DNA of 64,000 nucleotides from Thermostichus sp047462415. GTDB lineage: Bacteria > Cyanobacteriota > Cyanobacteriia > Thermostichales > Thermostichaceae. The stretch covers positions 1 to 64,000 of the forward strand of contig NZ_JANSJE010000014.1 of NCBI RefSeq assembly GCF_047462415.1, in the 5' to 3' direction. The translations under genes and the position numbers were made by a program. The notes beneath the pieces were generated by a model. That model was not told where the DNA came from. It worked only from the letters and a program-made list of their open reading frames with translations, and did not search any database. This document shows, one piece after another, positions 34,533-42,927 of this stretch (within the stretch, counting starts at the first letter, position 1; the number at the start of each line of letters is the position of its first letter).

Positions 34533-37500
34533 TCAAAGTTGGGGCAGATGGGGCAGGTGAAGCGTAAAGGTCGCCCAGCCGGCAGCGCTGCTCACCTCGA
34601 TGGATCCGCGCAACTGATCCACCATCTGTTTCACCAAAGCTAAGCCCAGCCCCGTGCCCCCTTCCTTCCAGGGATCGCTGCTGGGAATGCGGTAAAAGCG
34701 CTCAAAGATGCGCGCCAGCTCCTCGGCAGGGATCTCTTGGCTGTTGCTGACCTGGATGCGGCTTTGACGATTTTCCGTTTCAATTTGCAAGCGGATGGAT
34801 CCCTGGGCCGGCGTGTATTTCACGGCATTGTGCAAAAGCTCGCGCAGGATCCTGCTCAACAGCAAGGGATCCGTCGTGAGGCTGCTTTCTAGGGGGACGC
34901 TGGCTTGAAAGCTCTGCCCCTTGGCGTGGGCCCGCTCCTCGGTAACGGTCAGCAGATCCCCCAGCAGCTCCCGCCAGGTGAGGGCTTGCACCTCCAGAGC
35001 ATAGGCCCCCGCCTGCAGGCGCTGCAGATCCAGCAGGTCGTTGATGAGCTCGATTTCCCGCTGGCATTCTCGCTCGGCAATGCTTAGATATTGAGCTCGT
35101 TTTTCGGTTGAGGGAGCCATCTGCAGCATCTTCAGAGCCATCTTCAAGCTGGTCAGGGGGGTGCGCAGCTCGTGGCTGACGGTGCTGATAAAGTCATCTT
35201 TAAGACGGTTAAGCCGCTCCAGGGCTTGCACCTGCTCTTGGGCAGCTTGGAACAGGCGCGCCTGGCGCAGCCCAATGGCGCATTGGTTGGCCACCTGCTG
35301 GATGAGGGCGATCTCCGCCTCATCAAAACAATGGCCGGAACGTCGAAACAGCAATAAATCTCCCAGAACTTGGTCTTTATCACTGAGGGGACAGGCGACC
35401 ACCACACAGTGATCCTTGGCGGGACGCGGCGAATCTGAGGAGATGACGCAAAATAAACAAGACTGCCTGCGCGTTAGTTGACGATATAGATCGTCGTAGA
35501 GGCCCCCCACCATCGGTATGGTAGTGTTGAGTGCAGGATCCCAGCGGGGGCAATACTCGTAGCTGATGGTGGAAAGGGTGAGATCGGCGTTGTAAAGGCC
35601 GATATCGCAGGCATCGGCATCCAGGCTCTCCCCCAGCTCGCGCACGGCGGTATTGAGGATCTCGGCTTCGTCGAGAGAATCGCGCACGCGGTCGGTGATG
35701 CGTTTTAAGATGGCCTCAAATTGCAAAGCCCGCTCCAGCTCGGCGGTGCGCTGCTGCACCTTCTCCTCCAGCGTTTGGTTCAGGGCTTTTACCTGTTCAT
35801 AAAGCTGGGCTTGCTGCAAGGCAATGGCCAATTGCTCCGCCAGCTCTTGCAAGAGCTTAATTTCCCACTCCTGCCAAGGACGGCTGGCCCGGCAGTGCTG
35901 CGGCACCAAGAGGCCCCAGAGCTCCTCCCCCTGCCGAATTGGGATCACCAAGTTGGCCTGAGCCTGAAAGGATTCCAAAAGCTCCCGGTAGCAGGGATCC
36001 AAAGGGGCCGTGGCCACATTGTCGATGGCCTGCACAAAGCCCTGCTGGTACTTGCGATAGCAGGGATCCTGATGAAAGTAGGAATCCCACACGGAGCGGC
36101 CTAAGTGGCTGGGCCAGGGATCCAGGACGGACTCGGCGGCTACAAATCCCCCTATGCCCTTCTGCAACTGGTAGATTATCACCCGATCCACCTGGAGAAA
36201 CTCTCGCACTTCCGCCGCCGTGGTTTGTAGGAGGGGCTGCAAGTCCAGCTTCTCGCGGATCCGGCGCAGCAGGGATCCCAGAAGTCTTTCTCGCTCTGCC
36301 TCTTGCAGCAGCAGATCCCGGGCTTCTTTGAGAGGGGTTATATCCACAGCAATGCCGCAAACGGCATAGGGATCCCCTTGCCAATCCCGCAGGGCAAACT
36401 TGGTGATCCACGTTTCTTGCTTTTTGCCGTCTCGACAAATGGTGCGCTCACAGCTGATGGGAGCGGGAGACTGGATGGCCCTTTGATCTCCCTTGCGGAA
36501 CTCCAGAGCTTCCTCTGGCGAGAAGAGCTCCGTATCGGCCTTGCCGAGAACTTCTTCTGGGAGTTTACCCTTTTTCTGCAGGTAAGCTTGATTGACCTGT
36601 AAGTAGCGGCCCTGCAAATCTTTAACAAAGATGGGAAAAGGGATCCCGTCGAGGATGGCCTTGAGACGGGCCTCGCTCTCTTGCAGGGCCAGCTCTGCCT
36701 CTTTTTGCTCGGTGATATCTTCTGTGATGCCGGCAATGCGGATCACTTCTTGCTGCTCATTGAAAATAGGTCGGCAGGAAGTTCGCAACCAGCGCACCCG
36801 ACCATCTCGATGGCAAATGCGATAGGTAACCGGCTTCTCTCCTCGGATAACTTGAGCTACGGCTTGCAGAACCTGAGGCAGATCTTCGGGGTGGATCCTG
36901 TCTTTCCACAGATCCGGCTTCTGGTAAAACTCCTCCGGCGTGTATCCCCAGATCTGCTTGCACTGAGGGCTTTTGTATAGGGATTGACTGAGATCCGGAG
37001 AATAGATAAAAAAGGTCACTGGCACAGCTTCGGACATTTCCCGGAAGCGGGCTTCGCTTTCCCGCAGCGCCAGTTCCGCCTCTTTTTGCTGGGTAATGTC
37101 GCGGGTGCTGCAGACGATTCCTGCCACCGCAGGATCCTGCAAAAGGTCGGTACAGCGGCTCTCTAGCCATACCCAATGGCCATCCGCATGCTGTGCCCGA
37201 TAGATAAAGCTGAGCGTTTCGCCAGGTCTAGCCTTGAGTTGTTCAAGAGCACTAGCAACAATCTCCTGATCTTCTGGGTGAACCCAATCCAAAGGTATAG
37301 GTTCTCCCTCCTTAGGACAACGACCTAAAATTTTCTCAGCAACCGGGCAATTGAGAGGATAGACCAAGCCTTGGGCATCGATCCAGCACAAAATGTCGTG
37401 GCTGTTGTTGAGAAAGGCGCAAAAGCGCTCCTGTTGTTCTCGCACCTGCTGTTCCAGCCGCTTTTGTTCCGTAATGTCCAAGGCAATGCCGAGGCACCCC

Positions 37501-38279
37501 AAACCTTTGGACTCATCCTGCAGCTTCACGGCCAGGCGATAGACATAGCGCTCTTGGCCTTGAATGATTTCCTTGCCCTCCACTTGGGAAACCCCTTGCC
37601 GCTCTATGTCGGCTAGAGTTTGGGGAGCGCGCTCCAGCCATCGGGGGTACTGCTGAGCCATCTCTTGCAGGGAAGTGCCCAGCAGGTCGCCATGCCAGGC
37701 ACGGTCGGTGGCATTTTGCAAAATCAGCACCCCCTGGGGATCCCTGGCCCATATGGCTGCCGGCAGGGCATCCAAGAGGGCTTGCAATTGGGCTTCCCGC
37801 AGCCGCAGATTGTCTTCCAGTTGCTTCTGCTTGGTGATGTCTCGGCCGACCCCGCGAATAAACTGCAGCCGGCCCCGCCGGTCGAAGATGCCCTGGTTGA
37901 TCCACTCAAACCACCGCACCTGTCCCGCCGCGTCCACCATCCTATCAACCCTTGTGAAGGTGGGCTGCTGAGGGGTGAGCTGGGCTATTTGCTGCCGCAC
38001 CTGCTCTTGCTCCTCTGGCAACAAGGCCTCGATCCAGCGCCGGCCCCGCCAATTGCCAAAAACCCTCTGGCAGACTTCGTTACACTCCACCAATGTCGTA
38101 TCGGGCCGCGCCAGGGTGACGATATCGGGAAAACCAACCTGGGCCTGATGTAGCCGCCGCCTTTGCCAGAAGACAAGCGCCAGGAAAGAGGCTGCCCACA
38201 AAAGCAGCCACGGCCAGTTGCGCAAAGCATCCCTGACGACTAGGCTAACGGTTTCTAGAGTCTCCTCAGGAATAGTCAT
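34533..38279 (-). CDS. Multi-PAS histidine kinase with candidate two-cysteine cyanobacteriochrome GAF domain
   Basis: The 1248-residue protein has one N-terminal membrane helix (22-38), five PAS domains (about 50-150, 160-275, 285-400, 410-525, 535-650), GAF1 (680-825), a coiled coil, GAF2 (865-1010), HisKA with His1036 (SHELRTP) and a HATPase (Asn1151, GGTGLGLAL 1207-1215). GAF1 reads DRVIIYQL, then DPCY with Cys740, DPCY with Cys763, and LWGLLVPQHCRASRPW. Cys763 sits where cyanobacteriochromes bind bilin and Cys740 where DXCF types have their second Cys, with Tyr for Phe. GAF2 lacks these. It lies upstream of apcD4 on the same strand. No response regulator is adjacent. Confidence 0.85.
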   Translation of the reverse strand: MTIPEETLETVSLVVRDALRNWPWLLLWAASFLALVFWQRRRLHQAQVGFPDIVTLARPDTTLVECNEVCQRVFGNWRGRRWIEALLPEEQEQVRQQIAQLTPQQPTFTRVDRMVDAAGQVRWFEWINQGIFDRRGRLQFIRGVGRDITKQKQLEDNLRLREAQLQALLDALPAAIWARDPQGVLILQNATDRAWHGDLLGTSLQEMAQQYPRWLERAPQTLADIERQGVSQVEGKEIIQGQERYVYRLAVKLQDESKGLGCLGIALDITEQKRLEQQVREQQERFCAFLNNSHDILCWIDAQGLVYPLNCPVAEKILGRCPKEGEPIPLDWVHPEDQEIVASALEQLKARPGETLSFIYRAQHADGHWVWLESRCTDLLQDPAVAGIVCSTRDITQQKEAELALRESEARFREMSEAVPVTFFIYSPDLSQSLYKSPQCKQIWGYTPEEFYQKPDLWKDRIHPEDLPQVLQAVAQVIRGEKPVTYRICHRDGRVRWLRTSCRPIFNEQQEVIRIAGITEDITEQKEAELALQESEARLKAILDGIPFPIFVKDLQGRYLQVNQAYLQKKGKLPEEVLGKADTELFSPEEALEFRKGDQRAIQSPAPISCERTICRDGKKQETWITKFALRDWQGDPYAVCGIAVDITPLKEARDLLLQEAERERLLGSLLRRIREKLDLQPLLQTTAAEVREFLQVDRVIIYQLQKGIGGFVAAESVLDPWPSHLGRSVWDSYFHQDPCYRKYQQGFVQAIDNVATAPLDPCYRELLESFQAQANLVIPIRQGEELWGLLVPQHCRASRPWQEWEIKLLQELAEQLAIALQQAQLYEQVKALNQTLEEKVQQRTAELERALQFEAILKRITDRVRDSLDEAEILNTAVRELGESLDADACDIGLYNADLTLSTISYEYCPRWDPALNTTIPMVGGLYDDLYRQLTRRQSCLFCVISSDSPRPAKDHCVVVACPLSDKDQVLGDLLLFRRSGHCFDEAEIALIQQVANQCAIGLRQARLFQAAQEQVQALERLNRLKDDFISTVSHELRTPLTSLKMALKMLQMAPSTEKRAQYLSIAERECQREIELINDLLDLQRLQAGAYALEVQALTWRELLGDLLTVTEERAHAKGQSFQASVPLESSLTTDPLLLSRILRELLHNAVKYTPAQGSIRLQIETENRQSRIQVSNSQEIPAEELARIFERFYRIPSSDPWKEGGTGLGLALVKQMVDQLRGSIEVSSAAGWATFTLHLPHLPQL

Positions 38280-38406
38280 GACGGCTTAGCATTGCCGAAA
38301 TTCTGTTCTGTGAAGGTTCGCAAAAGCACCTATCCAAATTCACACCCATTCTCGACAGCTTTCCAAGGATTGCCAAGTACTGCAATCAACAGCTTATGAG
38401 GCAACC

Positions 38407-38958
38407 TCACGGGTTCATATAGGCCTGAATCCAGCCTGCCAGCCGCTGCGCCAAGGCAAGGGCTTCCGGCTCGCCTTTTTTGATCGCCGATTGGCTACTG
38501 AAACAAGCGATCACTTCTTCAAGCTCTTGTTCAAAAACCTGGGGACGGAACTGCAACCGCACCTGAGCTTGTAGCTGAAAGCTTTCCTGTGCTTCTTTAT
38601 CCAAGATCTCTTGTCCCAGCCGCTGCAGCCGCACCCCTTGCAATTGGGCGAGAGGATAAGAGAAGACCTGCTGCCGCCAGATCCCCCAAGGGCCACCCAG
38701 CCGGGTCAGGGTCACCCGCTGCCGCTCCCGATCCACACTCAAGATCTGCCCCAGCCCCCAAGGGATCCCAATCCCCAGGCCCGCTGCTACAGCCAGTAGC
38801 CCCAGCAGAGGGGAAGGCTGCCAGAGCTGGGATCCCAGCGCCAACAACCCCAGCCCCGCCCCCACCCGCCAGGCCAGTTGCTCAGAGGTAAACCTTTGCA
38901 GGGCAATCCGCAGCCGTCTGGGGGTGCGCTCCAGAACTTGCAGGTAAACCAGCGCCAT
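38407..38958 (-). CDS. Small membrane protein of unknown function
   Basis: The 183-residue product has a basic N-terminus and two closely spaced hydrophobic helices (about residues 30-50 and 52-72). A soluble beta-rich domain follows with ILSVDRERQRVTLTRLG and VFSYPLAQLQGVRL. A helical end carries several acidic residues. This arrangement, a TM hairpin before a domain resembling a bacterial PH-like fold, recalls the C-terminal half of the protein at 18584-19462. I do not recognise a named family. It lies 127 bases upstream of the kinase gene on the same strand. Confidence 0.65.
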   Translation of the reverse strand: MALVYLQVLERTPRRLRIALQRFTSEQLAWRVGAGLGLLALGSQLWQPSPLLGLLAVAAGLGIGIPWGLGQILSVDRERQRVTLTRLGGPWGIWRQQVFSYPLAQLQGVRLQRLGQEILDKEAQESFQLQAQVRLQFRPQVFEQELEEVIACFSSQSAIKKGEPEALALAQRLAGWIQAYMNP

Positions 38959-39151
38959 GGAAGGGGATCCCGTTTTTGGAGCCAGTTTACCAGGTGCCGC
39001 GGAACCCTGAAGGCTTTTGTTGCTAAGTTGGCAAAGAACTAAAACTTAGGTTCGGCAAAAAACTCTGACAAATCCAAGGCAAACCCAGGGATCTTTTCTT
39101 GTTCCAAAACCTCGATTATCATGACCTCCGCAGTCAGCATGAGGGATCCCC

Positions 39152-40444
39152 TTATCCAGGATCCACCAGGGATCCCATAAACAGCACAGTTTGCGCCTCG
39201 GGGTTGTCGCCGGATCTAGAAGCGACAATGGCAAACCAGAAAGGTCGATCCGCTACGAATTGGAAGGGCTCCTGCCGGTCGCTGGCGGTGCGGGAGACGA
39301 TTACCCCGGTGGCAGCAGCCGCCTCGGATCCCTTTTCATCCACTTCGATGGCCGCCTTGTGCAAGACTCTGCTGACCTGCGTCGGCTCTGAGGTCATCTG
39401 GCTGAAATCGGCCCGGCGAGAAAAGGCGATCCCCATACCCAACTGCTGCAAAGCCGGCACCAGATCGGTTGCGTAGGCCAGCTTAAACTTGGGGATCCGC
39501 ACCGAGCCGGGGCGGGTGGGCAGGGATCCCGTCCATTCTTGCCAAGTTTCTGGGCTGAGCTCCTGTTGCAGGGTTGCCAAGCTCACCCCTGGTTTGGGCA
39601 GCAGGATCAGCAGGGCCAGCTCCCCTTCCCCATAGGGCAGGCGCACCACCTGGAGCTGCTCGGTCTCCCGGTAGCCGTAGCGACCGGATTGGGCCATCAG
39701 CGGCACTTGGACACGGCGGCCATCAGCTCGGGTGAAGGGCTGGGGCTTGGTCAGGGCCGGATCGAAGGGCTGGGTCCACTCTCCCTTGAAATGGACGGCG
39801 TTGAGCAAAACCATCACGTCCTCGCGGCTGAGGCGATCCACGATGCGGTCGATCTGGCCCTGGGTGCGCTCGGCTACCCAACGGTTAATCGCCTGCACCG
39901 TCTGGCGGGATCCCAGCTCCACCCGATTGACCACCGCTTGGTAATAGGTAGCCAGCGCCTGCAAAAAGGGAGGCCGCAGGGTGAGGATTTGATCGACCCA
40001 AAGGCCGTTGGCCACTTGCACCTGGATCGGCCCTTCTGCTTGGGATCGCTCCACCAGCCAGCGCGCCATCTGGGCGTTGGTCCAGTTCAACTCATTGAGG
40101 GAGAGTTCTTGGGCCTCCAGCACCTCGGCCATGGCCGCTTGGGTCTCTCCAGCGGCGCCGTTGTACAGCATGCTCAGGGCCAGGCGAAGGCTCAAGGGGG
40201 AGAAAAAGAGGTTCTCTTGCGGCTGCTGCTGGAGTAGGTGAGCGAATAGCTTTAGCGCAAAGCGACTTTGGGCTTGTTGGGCCACAGCCTCTTCTCCATA
40301 CCCTTCCCCATAGGTCACGGTCGGCTCAAACGGGATCCGCACCGGGGTTTCCCCGTGCGTGGGCCAGAGACCCAAAAGCAATAGGCCAAACAGAGCCAGA
40401 AGCGGGATCCGGCTCGCCGAGGACATGCTCAAAAGGTCTTTCAT
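39152..40444 (-). CDS. Serpin (serine protease inhibitor)
   Basis: The 430-residue product is a full serpin behind an N-terminal signal peptide or anchor (residues 12-28). Recognisable elements are NLFFSPLSLRLALSMLYNGA, LNAVHFKGEW, IPKFKL and the hinge E370-KGSEAAAATG, whose small residues indicate an inhibitory serpin that can insert its loop. By alignment with antitrypsin the scissile bond would be Thr386-Ala387; a one-residue shorter loop would make Arg385 P1. The target protease is unknown, probably periplasmic or extracellular. A downstream start at 40426 is possible. Serpins are patchy in bacteria but known in thermophiles. Confidence 0.92.
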   Translation of the reverse strand: MKDLLSMSSASRIPLLALFGLLLLGLWPTHGETPVRIPFEPTVTYGEGYGEEAVAQQAQSRFALKLFAHLLQQQPQENLFFSPLSLRLALSMLYNGAAGETQAAMAEVLEAQELSLNELNWTNAQMARWLVERSQAEGPIQVQVANGLWVDQILTLRPPFLQALATYYQAVVNRVELGSRQTVQAINRWVAERTQGQIDRIVDRLSREDVMVLLNAVHFKGEWTQPFDPALTKPQPFTRADGRRVQVPLMAQSGRYGYRETEQLQVVRLPYGEGELALLILLPKPGVSLATLQQELSPETWQEWTGSLPTRPGSVRIPKFKLAYATDLVPALQQLGMGIAFSRRADFSQMTSEPTQVSRVLHKAAIEVDEKGSEAAAATGVIVSRTASDRQEPFQFVADRPFWFAIVASRSGDNPEAQTVLFMGSLVDPG

Positions 40445-40671
40445 TGGGTCTCTCCTGGCCGGGTGGGGAACGATAGATAGACTCTATAGGCTATGGTATC
40501 GGGTTGGGGGTGGATGGCTCTTGCCCAGGCTGGCCATTGCGGCTGCGCTTGAGGTGAGATCGACAGGCCAAAGCCCGCAGGAGATCCCGGCAAACTTGCC
40601 GCGGATCCCCTCCCTCTTCAGTCCAGAGAGCAGGGTAGGATCAAGCCTGCACAGCTCAGCAGGAGAAAGGG

Positions 40672-41214
40672 ATGAGTTGGTGGGCAAGAGAGCGCCAGGC
40701 TGTCACAGCGAGCGGGATCGCCTTGGGCCTGGCTCTGCTGCTGGGATGTACTGCTGGAGGAGAAGCCCAGGAGACGGCAGCCGTTGCCAGCTCGACCCCG
40801 GCCAAAGGGCAGCCCCAGCACCTGCCGGTGGAAGCGGAAGTAACCATTGCCGGCAAGCGCTTTGAGCTGGAAGTGGCCCGCACCCCCGAGCAACAGCGGC
40901 TGGGCCTGATGTTTCGCACCGATTTGCCGCCTGATCGCGGCATGTGGTTTCCCTTCGACCCGCCCCAGCCGGCTGCCTTCTGGATGTTCAACACGCCGCT
41001 TAACCTGGACATTATCTTTCTCCGCCAAGGTCAGGTGGTGTACATCGCTGCCGATGTGCCCGGCTGCCCCGCCCAACCCTGCCCCGTCTATGGGCCACCC
41101 TCTGACCAGTTGGTAGATGGCGTGCTGGAGTTCCGCGGCGGGACGGCTGCAGCCCTGGGCTTGCAAGTGGGAGACGCTGTAGAGATCCGCAAGCTTCCGC
41201 CCCCCACCCCTTGA
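40672..41214 (+). CDS. DUF192 lipoprotein
   Basis: The 180-residue product begins with a lipoprotein signal peptide ending in LALLLGC-TA (lipobox Cys near residue 26). The DUF192 domain covers residues 52-175, with RTPEQQRLGLMFRTDLPPDRGMWFPF and FWMFNTPLNLDIIFL. DUF192 proteins are small beta-barrel proteins of unknown function found in bacteria and archaea. GAGAAAGG lies just upstream of the ATG. Confidence 0.88.
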   Translation: MSWWARERQAVTASGIALGLALLLGCTAGGEAQETAAVASSTPAKGQPQHLPVEAEVTIAGKRFELEVARTPEQQRLGLMFRTDLPPDRGMWFPFDPPQPAAFWMFNTPLNLDIIFLRQGQVVYIAADVPGCPAQPCPVYGPPSDQLVDGVLEFRGGTAAALGLQVGDAVEIRKLPPPTP

Positions 41215-41220
41215 TCTCTC

Positions 41221-41312
41221 TCCCCCCTCTCCCTCAGGGAGAGGGGCCGGGGGTGGTCGCGTGAGCGGCGCGGAGCGCTTGGGTGCCTCAGGGAGAGGGG
41301 CCAGGGGTGAGG
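41221..41312. repeat. GC-rich dispersed repeat, inverted copy of the 16.2-kb block
   Basis: Reading the minus strand gives the same CCTCTCCCTGAGG-CCAAGCGCTCCGCGCCGCTCACGCGACC block found at 16195-16305, bounded on both sides by copies of the CTCCCTCAGGGAG palindrome. It follows the DUF192 stop. Confidence 0.75.
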
Positions 41313-41473
41313 GAAGGGATCCCAAAGGCTGCCGTTGGCCGTCTTGCTCGCGGTCTAGGATGGTCTTTATCAACGATCTTTGCGATGATTTTTGAGGGTC
41401 GCCAACTGTGTGAGGTTGATGCCAAGAGGCGACGGCGAGCCCAGGATGGTTCGGCTACTGTCGGCAAAGCCCT

Positions 41474-42742
41474 ATGGATGTTAGCAGCGTAACTCAGTGG
41501 CTAGCGGTGGGAGCCATTGCCTTGGCTTCCGTCCTTTGGGCGGAGATCGTGCGAGATGTGCGCCATTGGCTGGCCCACCTCTGGCCCTGGCTGATGCCCA
41601 AGCACACCCTGCACCACCGCCTGTTCCGCCCCGATCTCAGCGTGGTAGACCCCAAGTTATACCGAGAATCCCAGTGGCACCACGATGTTCCCGAAGCGGC
41701 GACGATGGTTCTAGCCGGGATCCCCTGGGTGGTGCTGTTGGGCCAGGGATCCCTCTTCTACGGCCTGGCAGCAGTAGTGGGAGTGCTCTATTCGGCCAGT
41801 TTCTGGGTGGCCGGCATGTTGCGGGGCTATGGGCTGGCTCTGCAGACGGATATCACCCACCAGCCGGGGCCTTTCCCCGCTCCCCCCAGCCAGTGGCATG
41901 TGAACCGCGCCTACCACTGGCGGCACCACTTCGACGATACCAACGCCTACTTTTGCGGCACCTTGACCTTGGTGGATCGGATTATGGGCACCAGTCTCTC
42001 CCTGAAAGGCAAGCGTGTGGCCATCACCGGCGCCTCCGGCACCCTGGGCCGGGCCCTCTTGCAGCACTGTCACCGCTACGGCGCCAAAGTCATCGCCCTC
42101 AGCTCCCATGCGGATTCGGTTGCCATCGAAGTGGACGGCCAGCCCCAGCCGGTGGAGACCGTTCGCTGGCAGGTGGGGCAGGAGGGATCCCTGGCCGAAC
42201 TCCTGGAGCGGGTCGATATCTTGGTGATCAACCACGGCCTCAACGTGCATGGGGAGCGGGATCCCGAGTCTGTCCGCCAGTCCTACGCCGTCAACACCTT
42301 CTCGGCATGGCGCCTGATGGAGCTGTTCTTTCAGACGGTGCGCAACAACCCAGAGATGGCCACCAAAGAGGTTTGGGTGAACACCTCAGAAGCCGAGGTC
42401 AGCCCTGCCTTCAGCCCCCTCTACGAGCTCTCCAAGCGGGCCCTAGGAGATTTGGTTACCCTGCGCCGCCTGGACGCTCCCTGCGTGGTGCGCAAACTCA
42501 TCCTCGGCCCCTTCAAGAGCCAGCTCAATCCCATTGGAGTTATGTCGGGAGATTGGGTGGCCGCCCAGATCCTGGCCCAGGCCAAACGCGATTGCCGCAA
42601 CATCATCGTTACCATCAACCCCCTCACCTACCTGCTTTTCCCGCTGAAAGAGTTGGCCGTCAGCACCTATTTCCGCTTGTTCAGCCGCCGCTCTTCTCGC
42701 CCAGTTCTTCTTGATCCTGTCGCCGGGATCCCTTTGATTTAG
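41474..42742 (+). CDS. Fusion of a His-box desaturase/hydroxylase domain with an SDR domain
   Basis: Residues 1-175 contain membrane segments and histidine clusters of the sterol desaturase/fatty-acid hydroxylase type: HWLAH, HTLHH, HHDV, HVNRAYHWRHHFDD. These would hold a di-iron centre. Residues 176-420 form an SDR-like domain starting at KGKRVAITGASGTLGRALL, with INHGLN and a late Y-x3-K (YELSK). The fusion suggests hydroxylation then oxidation of one lipid substrate, but the substrate is unknown. Homologues annotated as bifunctional sterol desaturase/SDR occur in cyanobacteria. The gene starts at ATG 41474 after a repeat-rich spacer. Confidence 0.87.
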   Translation: MDVSSVTQWLAVGAIALASVLWAEIVRDVRHWLAHLWPWLMPKHTLHHRLFRPDLSVVDPKLYRESQWHHDVPEAATMVLAGIPWVVLLGQGSLFYGLAAVVGVLYSASFWVAGMLRGYGLALQTDITHQPGPFPAPPSQWHVNRAYHWRHHFDDTNAYFCGTLTLVDRIMGTSLSLKGKRVAITGASGTLGRALLQHCHRYGAKVIALSSHADSVAIEVDGQPQPVETVRWQVGQEGSLAELLERVDILVINHGLNVHGERDPESVRQSYAVNTFSAWRLMELFFQTVRNNPEMATKEVWVNTSEAEVSPAFSPLYELSKRALGDLVTLRRLDAPCVVRKLILGPFKSQLNPIGVMSGDWVAAQILAQAKRDCRNIIVTINPLTYLLFPLKELAVSTYFRLFSRRSSRPVLLDPVAGIPLI

Positions 42743-42927
42743 GGGGGCCGGCAAATCCTGCCCGGCTCTATGGCATCAGGCGCAAAACTGGGGTAAGACA
42801 AGAGCAGGTTCTTTGGCGTCAGTGGAGGGGATCCCTTGCGCCGAACCGAACTTTTGGGGAGCGAGAGGGCCCTTCTGCTCGATCCCTACTGAGCGTTGGG
42901 TGTGAGGAGTGGGAGTGAGCATAAACT

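Noticed and set aside
35250..35690. GAF2 of the large kinase as a second bilin-binding domain
   Set aside because: It has cysteines but not at the canonical positions, and lacks the surrounding LWGLL-type sequence.
41283..41492. A 69-residue plus-strand frame before the desaturase fusion
   Set aside because: It starts inside a dispersed repeat and overlaps the next start.
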